The notes beneath the pieces are model-generated. The model made no database searches and was not told the origin of the DNA. It saw only the letters and a program-made list of their open reading frames with translations. Below, in pieces: positions 54,567-62,300 of a DNA stretch of 64,000 nucleotides. Source of the DNA: Ailurus styani (Eukaryota; Chordata; Mammalia; Carnivora; Ailuridae); NCBI GenBank assembly GCA_002007465.1, contig LNAC01000769.1:1-64000 (forward strand). Reading direction: 5' to 3'. The position numbers and the translations under genes were made by a program. Within the stretch, counting starts at the first letter, position 1, and each line of letters starts with the position of its first letter.

Positions 54567-56050
54567 AAAGATTTTATTTATTTATTTCACAGAGGGAGAG
54601 AGATCACAAGGAGGCAGAGAGGCAGGCAGAGAGAGAGGGGGAAGCAGGCTCCCCGTTGAGCAGGGAGCCCAATGCGGGCCTCGATCCCAGGACCCTGAGA
54701 TCATGACCCGAGCCGAAAGCAGAGGCTTTAACCCACTGAGCCACCCAGGTGCCCTTTACTGTTTCATACTCTGACTTCTCAAGACAAAAACTCATAAATG
54801 CCATTTCTATTCTTCTGGCACTTACCTTTAAGTTTTGTTACTTTTTATTAAGGTAAAATTTACATGAGTCTTAAGTATATGTCTGGGTGAATTTTTATGT
54901 ATGTACATATCCAGGAAACTGCCACCTAGATCAAGATACTCAGCATTTTTGGCTTCCTGGAAGGCTCCTCAACCCCCTTCCTAGTCAAAATCTCCAGCAA
55001 AAAGGTAACCAACCATTCAATTTCTATCACCATAGATCAATTTGGCCTACTTTAAAATCTCACATAAATGCAATCATACAATCCATACTCTTTCATGCCT
55101 CGTTCCTTTCTCTCAAAACAAAACTCATCCATGTTATTCCATGTCCCAATAATGAGCTCTTTTCTCACTGCTATACAGAGAAACCACAAGGCACCTATTC
55201 TACTATAGTTGATAGGTATTTGGTTGGTTCCAGTTTTTAACTACTATTAGCAAAGCTGCTGTGGTCATTCTTTTTTTTTTTTTTTTTTTTTTTTTTATTC
55301 ATTTGACACAGAGAGAGAGATTACAAGTAGGCAGAGAGGCAGTCAGAGAGAGAGGAGAGAGGAGAGAGGAGGAAGCAGGCTCCCTGCCGAGCAGAGAGCC
55401 CGATGTGGGCCTCGATCCCAGGACCCTGGGATCATGACCTGAGCCGAAGGCAGCGGCTTTAACCCACTGAGCCACCCAGGTGCCCTGCTGTGGTCATTCT
55501 TAAACATCTTTTAGTGGACACAAGGCTCTGGTTTCCATCAGCTATATTCCTAGAAATGGAACTGCTGAATCATAAGGTATTTTTAATATTTACTCTTGGT
55601 AGATACTGCCAGTTTTCCAAAGGGGTAATACCATGTATACTTCCGCCATTGATGTAAGCATGTTCCAATGCTCCACATCCTAAGAAACATTTGGTATTGT
55701 CTTGTTTTTTAATTTTTATTATCCTGCTCAGTATGTAGCAATATCTTCTTGTGCATTTCCCTCATGACTGATGCTGAGCGGCTTTTTGTGTTACTGGCTA
55801 TTTAGATCTTTCCAGAAACACCTGAAGTGCTTTCTCTCCCTGTCTGCTTTTTTTCTTACTGATTTTTAGGAACTCCCTAATACTCTAGATACAAGTCCTT
55901 TGTTTGATGTGTGTATTGCAAATATCTTCTCGTGGGGCTGTCTTTCTCTCTTAAAGGTATCGAAGCATAAATAAAAATTCTTAATTTTAATTAAGTCCAA
56001 TGTATTCGGTATTTTCTTTTACGGTTATTCTCCTATATATAAACATATGA

Positions 56051-56102
<52 letters not shown>

Positions 56103-59100
56103 TTTTTTTTTTTTTTTTTTAAGATTCTATTTATTTGCATGCCTGGGTGGCTCAGTTGGTTAAGTGTCTGCCTTTGGCTCAGGTCATGATCCCAGGGTCC
56201 TGGGATCAAGTCCCATATCAGGCTTCCTGCTCAGTGGGGAGCATGCTTCTCCCTCTCCTCCCTGCTTATGTTCTCTCTCACTATCTTTGCCTCTCTCAAA
56301 TAAATAAAAATCTTAAAAAAAAGAGAGATTTTATTTATTCAGAGAGAGAGAGTGAGAGAGAGAGAGCACGCACACATACATGAATGAGGGGAGGGGAAGA
56401 AGGAGAGGGAGAGAAAGCACTTCAAGCAAACAGTGTGCTGAGCACGGAGCCTGATGCAGGGCTCAATCCCACGACCCTGAGATCAAGACCTGAGCCAAAA
56501 TCAAGAGATAGACGCTTAACTAACTGAGCCATTCAGGTGCCCCATTCTCCCATATTTTTAGAAATCTTTTGGTTTTAACATTCGCATTCAGGTTCACGAT
56601 CCACCTCAAATTAGTTTTTGTGTCAGGTGTGAGATAATAACATGATTCATTTTTCTCCTTATGGCCATCCAGTTGATACTACACCATTTATTGAAAGGAT
56701 CATCCTTCCCCCACTAAAGAGCAGTGGCACCTTTGTTGTGAATCAGGTGAGGATGCAGATGTGGGTCTCGTTCTGAAGTCCAGTTGGTTACCCCCTCCCC
56801 ATAATTTTTAATGCAGAGTCACACAGAGTTTTCCTGTCTCTGTCTAGAGCATCTACAGTCTCTTCACAAATAAGATAACTTGAAAAGCTCTCATTTCTAC
56901 CCTCCCCTCAGTTTCTTCCATGTTAAAGTCATCTAGAATTTTAGTTTCCAGCTACTACCTAAAAATTACCAGTCACTGTAGGTTAAAACAACTGCTAGTT
57001 AGCTGAGGGAAGCACCTGTCTCCTTTTCTTTGCAGCTCATGCCTTTCTCTCTGATTCCTCACTCATTTTGGGAAAGTATATTTTCAAACACTTTTTCATA
57101 AATAGTTTGATGTGGCAAACTTTTCATGCCCTTACATCTACTGACATGTCTTTATTTTGTCCCTCCATCTGAGAATAATTTATGGGTAGATTTCAGGTTC
57201 AGAAACATCGTCAAAGTCTGAAATTTCTGTTGTCCTCTAGCATTCAGAGCTGCTGATTTTAAGTCTGACACCAGTCTGATTTTTACTTTGTAGTATAATG
57301 TGCAAATGGAACACCTACCATTTTATTCAGTCCTGGAAAACTTTAGAATGTGTCTAGGTTTGTGAGGCACCATCCTTCATCATGGTCACCTCTCTCTCTT
57401 TTAACCAAAAAGATGTCTGTCATTTCCTCATGTCCGTGTTCACCTTGTGAAAGTACTTACTAGACAGGTGCTGAAACAAGTGGATGCAGCCTTTACCTCC
57501 TGGTTTTTTTCTCCTCATACTTGCAACTTCTTGCCTCTTTGAGGTACATCCAAGAGAATCCCTTGCTCAATCTCCTGGTTCACTACCTCACTTTTCAACA
57601 ATACCTATTCTGCTATTCAATGTATCCCCAAAGATTTTCATCTTCATAATTCATCAATTTTATTTTATTTTAAAGAGATACAAGGATATTAACTATACTT
57701 ATTTAAAAATCTCATTTGCATTTAACTCCAAAGAATCATAGCTACATACTCTGCCATTATTTACTATCTACCCTTCTGCATGTCTCTAAAAACAAAAACC
57801 CAAAAGGGATCAACTAAGGGCTAGTATACCAACCTCCCAGAAAACCTCCTGTATCTTGAAAGATAAGCCTCCTTAAAATTCAGGAGTATTACAGATACAT
57901 GAGTTGCCTTTTAAAAGGGAGGGAAAAAAACCTCAAAATAATCCAACTTCTGCAATCCTTGAAAGTTCTAATATAGGGCGCCTGGGTGGCTCAGTGGGTT
58001 AAAGCCTCTGCTTTCAGCTCAGGTCATGATCTCAGTGTCCTGGGATCGAGGCCCACATCGGGCTATCTGCTCAGCGGGGGCCTGCTTCCTCCTCTCTCTC
58101 TCTGCCTGCCTCTCTGCCTGCCTGTGATCTCTCTCTCTCTGTCAATTAAATAAATAAAATCTTAAAAAAAAAAGTTCTTAATTTAGGTGGACAATATTTT
58201 CTAAGTGAGGCTTTCCTAATACATGAAATTCTAACATCAAAAAAAATCAAACAGAAATATGATGCAATATTACAAAATTGAATACTTATGCAACTTTGTA
58301 AGTTGTATAACTCCAATCACAGAGAAATGAACACTCACATGCTGTAAGAGGAACAACTCCCAACCATGCAAAGGCCACAAGTGTATAATGAAACCAATAT
58401 CGTATTGCAGTGCCAATACTCGTAACCAGTCCGGCAAATATGTCTTGGATTGGAAGCCGTGAAGGCATATCTGGAGAATAAACTAGAAGACGAAAAAAAA
58501 GCACATATAATTTCATGAAGATTCAAAAATAGTTTAATTCATAAATATAAAAACAGGCATGTAGAGCTAGCTTAACTTTCAATCTTTGTATTTCACTTAA
58601 ATATCTTTTCCTATTAAAAATGTGAATCAAATAGTTAAATAATGCCATATTTACCCAGATGTCATTTGAGAGCAAATCACATGTGAAACGTAGAAACCAA
58701 CAAAAAAGGCCTCTGTGCAGGAAAAAAGATTCAAGGGAAGTTCACAACCCTTAGTCATTGTCATGAACTTCATGCAAAGCTAATTTACACATATTTTAGC
58801 ATTTAAACAATGCAATTACCTGGCTTCCCAAATAATAAAAGATCAGATAAAGCAAACAGGAGCAAAAGGTGAAGCTGTTGACATGTTATCAAGAAAGAAC
58901 CCTCCTAAGTAAAAACCACAATAAGATTATCACCTTACACCTGTCAAATGGCTAGTATCAAAAAGTTAAGAAATAATAAGTGTTGGCGAGGAGGTAGAGA
59001 AAAAGGAACCCTTGTGCACTGCTAGGTGTGAGAATGTAAACTGGTGCAGCCACTGTGGAAAGGAATATGGAGGCTCCTCAAAGAATTAAAAATATATAGT

Positions 59101-59263
59101 ATCATACAATCCAGTAATTCTACTTCTGGGTATTTACCCAAGGAAAAAAAAAAACACTAACTCGAAAAGACATATGCACCCCATGTTTATTGCAGCATTA
59201 CTTACAATAGTCAAGATATGGAAGCAATCCAAGCGTCTATTGGTAGATGAATAAAGAATAGTG

Positions 59264-59318
<55 letters not shown>

Positions 59319-62300
59319 GAATATTGCTCAGCCATGAAAAATAGTAAGATGCTGCCATTTGTGACAACATGGATGGACCTAGAGGGTACTGTGCTAAGGA
59401 AATTAAGTCAGTAAGTGAAAGACAAATTAACATATGATTTTACTTACGTACAGAATCTAAGAAACAAAGGAGATGAACAAATAAACAAGCAGTAACAGAC
59501 AGATAAATACACAAAACAAACCGGCAGATGCAAAAGGGAAAGGGGGGAAGGGCAAAATGGGTACAAGGAAATAAGTAATAGGGATGAAAGGTAGAGCAGA
59601 GGGAATATATACAATAGCACTGTATGGTGAAAGATGGTAGCTATACTTGTAGTGAGCACAACATAACGCACAGTTGTGGAATCACTATGTTGTACAACTG
59701 AAACTAACATAACACTGTGTCTCAACTATACTTCAATTAAAAAAAAAAAAAGAGTGAGTCCTCCTCCCAAATACAAGACTCCGACCCAGCTAAAAAGTAC
59801 AATTTGTAGTAAAGTCATTTCACGTGGAAGCAAACAGCCTACTGACATTTGTTGGCCAATCACCCCACCCCGCACCCGATTTTAAAACAGTAATTAATGT
59901 TCCAACCAATAAATTCAGATCTTCCCATCTCTCTGTAAGATGTGGTTCAACACACTCAGAGAAAGGTTTTGGCATGTTTGAGAAAGCTTTCCTTTTTAAA
60001 TGGTTCCAATGAAAACCATTGCTCTATTACAGGTCTCAGAAAGAACATATGGGAGGAACAAATACATTTCTCCAGTGAGGCCAAAATAAGGAATTATGAT
60101 GTGTAAAGTTTTAAAATCAATGATCTAAAATTAAAGAATGAACTATTCTAAAACTATTCACAGCTACAAACATTAAGGAATAAACTATTAACAAACAGCA
60201 ATTTTTTGCAATATACCCACAAAGATCACTTACTTTAACAGGATACTTGATACACAAGCCATTATACCAGTAAATAAACGTTTTGAGAAAGATAAAGAGA
60301 ATGGCCTATGTCAAATGCTAACTAAAATGTACCAACACAAGCTTTTATCAGTCTCAAAATAAAAAAGCTCACACGAGTATTTCCTATGAAACTTCATGAA
60401 AATAACCAATTACTTAGAATTACAGATGAATAAACCTTTAAGTTTCAGAGTTTTTACACTCTACAGAAAATTAAAGAATACAAAATAAATGACTTAACCT
60501 TTTTTTGATGGTAGTAAAGTTCCAAAAATAAAACTGTAATGACTTCAATCATTTATACTCCCTCACATAAAAACAAAGTAAAAATAATACTAAGTTAGAG
60601 CATTTATACTCAGCAGCTCAAGATACTATTTAAAAAACAAAATAAAACACACACAAAAAACACAAAAAAACCTTTGGAAGAGGAGGGCAATGTAGTACAA
60701 TCTAGGAGTAAAAAGTATACTTCAAATTCTTGACAAGCTGCCAGTATAGTCCTCTACTTAAGATGAATAACATTAAATATCAATCAGTAGACACTGGAAT
60801 TATAAAATGTAACTGGAATTTTAAAGACCTGCAAAGTATGTGCCATAGGCTTACAAAAATATTAAGCTCAGAAAGTCTCATTTTTAAAAAGTGAATTAAA
60901 AGGGGGCACCCGCCTGACTCAGTAAGTACATGTGACTCCTGAACCTTCTCTTTATTATTATTTTCCAACCTACACAGTTTTAACTCAAAAGATATGCCAA
61001 GTTTGAACAGTGAGGAGATATTTGGTAAAAATCAAGGCGTTATTAATTTTTCTGGGTGAATCATGATATCATAGTTACTGTTTTTAAAAATAATCCTTAC
61101 TGTTTAGAGATACATACTAAAATATGTACAGATGAAATTATAAATGACAGCATTGGCTCTAAAAAGGATAGAGTGGTGGGAAATAAGAACATAGATAAGA
61201 AATACCATGTAAAGGCCATGAGCTAAAAAGGAATCAAACTAAGAGATATGAACATGGGGGCTCATTACACCTTTTTTATACATTTGAAGTTGTCCATAAT
61301 AAAAAATTTTAAAAAGGGGTACCTGGGTAGCTCAGTCCATTAAGCATCCAACTCTTAATTCTGGCTTAGGTCATGATCTCAGGGTCCTGAGATCAAACTC
61401 TGCATGGGGCTTGTGCTGAGCATAGAGTCTGCTTAAGATTCATTCTCTCTCTCTCCCTCTGCCCCTTCCCGCCCCACTAGTGGCACGCACGCTCTCTCTC
61501 AATCAAAAAATAAAAATTTAAAATAAAAATAAATAAAAAAGAAATATTCTACAAATTAAATCACTCTTTCTTACATACACATGTGTCTGTATATTAAAAG
61601 CTGACCTGTAGTTTTAAAAAATATTTTCCAAAATGTTACAGCAATACTTTATTATCAATGACAAAGTTAAAAATAGTTGCTTTAAAACTGCTTAAAAACC
61701 TTTATGCATCCAGTTATAACCCAAAAATGCAATGCAAACTTCTAAAGAACTTACTTGGTGTGAAAGCAAATCTGTGCTTGCATAATTCACAGTATTCTTT
61801 TCGACTGTGTTTCAGCCACTGAACTAAGCTGCAATCACAAACACATTCTTTAGTATTTACAATAAAGAAATTTTAAGGTTTCACTGAAAACCAATATTCT
61901 GTTTTATTAAAATTTAACATATCATAGAGCTTTTACAATTTCAACAGTTTCGTATTTATAATATTCTTTTTTACTTTTTATAACTTTATGACTTCTGAAA
62001 GTACAGAACTACAACAGATAAAAACAATATATATTTCTACTCTTGAGAAAGTTCAATTAACTAAACTGTAATTTCCTCAAGGCTAACCTCAACTATGAAA
62101 GAATCTCCAAGCATCACATCAGTTCTAACACTGGTCTGATAACACTGCCACCCTGGGTAGCTCGGTCTGAATCCTGGTTGTCACTACCTGGTTGGCTGTG
62201 TACCCAGAACAAGTTACTTTAACCTTTATGGTTGTTTTCTTATCTGCATAATAAATAAAAACATTCCACCTAATGGTTCTAAGGATTAAATGATTTAAGA

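Larger units (their letters stand above)
54835..56800 (-). mobile_element. Old L1 3' half, reverse orientation, interrupted
   Basis: Reverse-strand L1 phrases in order: ctgccacctagatcaagata, gcaaagctgctgtggtcatt, tcctagaaatggaactgctg, ccagttttccaaaggggtaa and gttgatactacaccatttat. It is interrupted by a SINE (55273-55485), a (TG)n run and a nested SINE pair (56121-56543). Confidence 0.75.
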
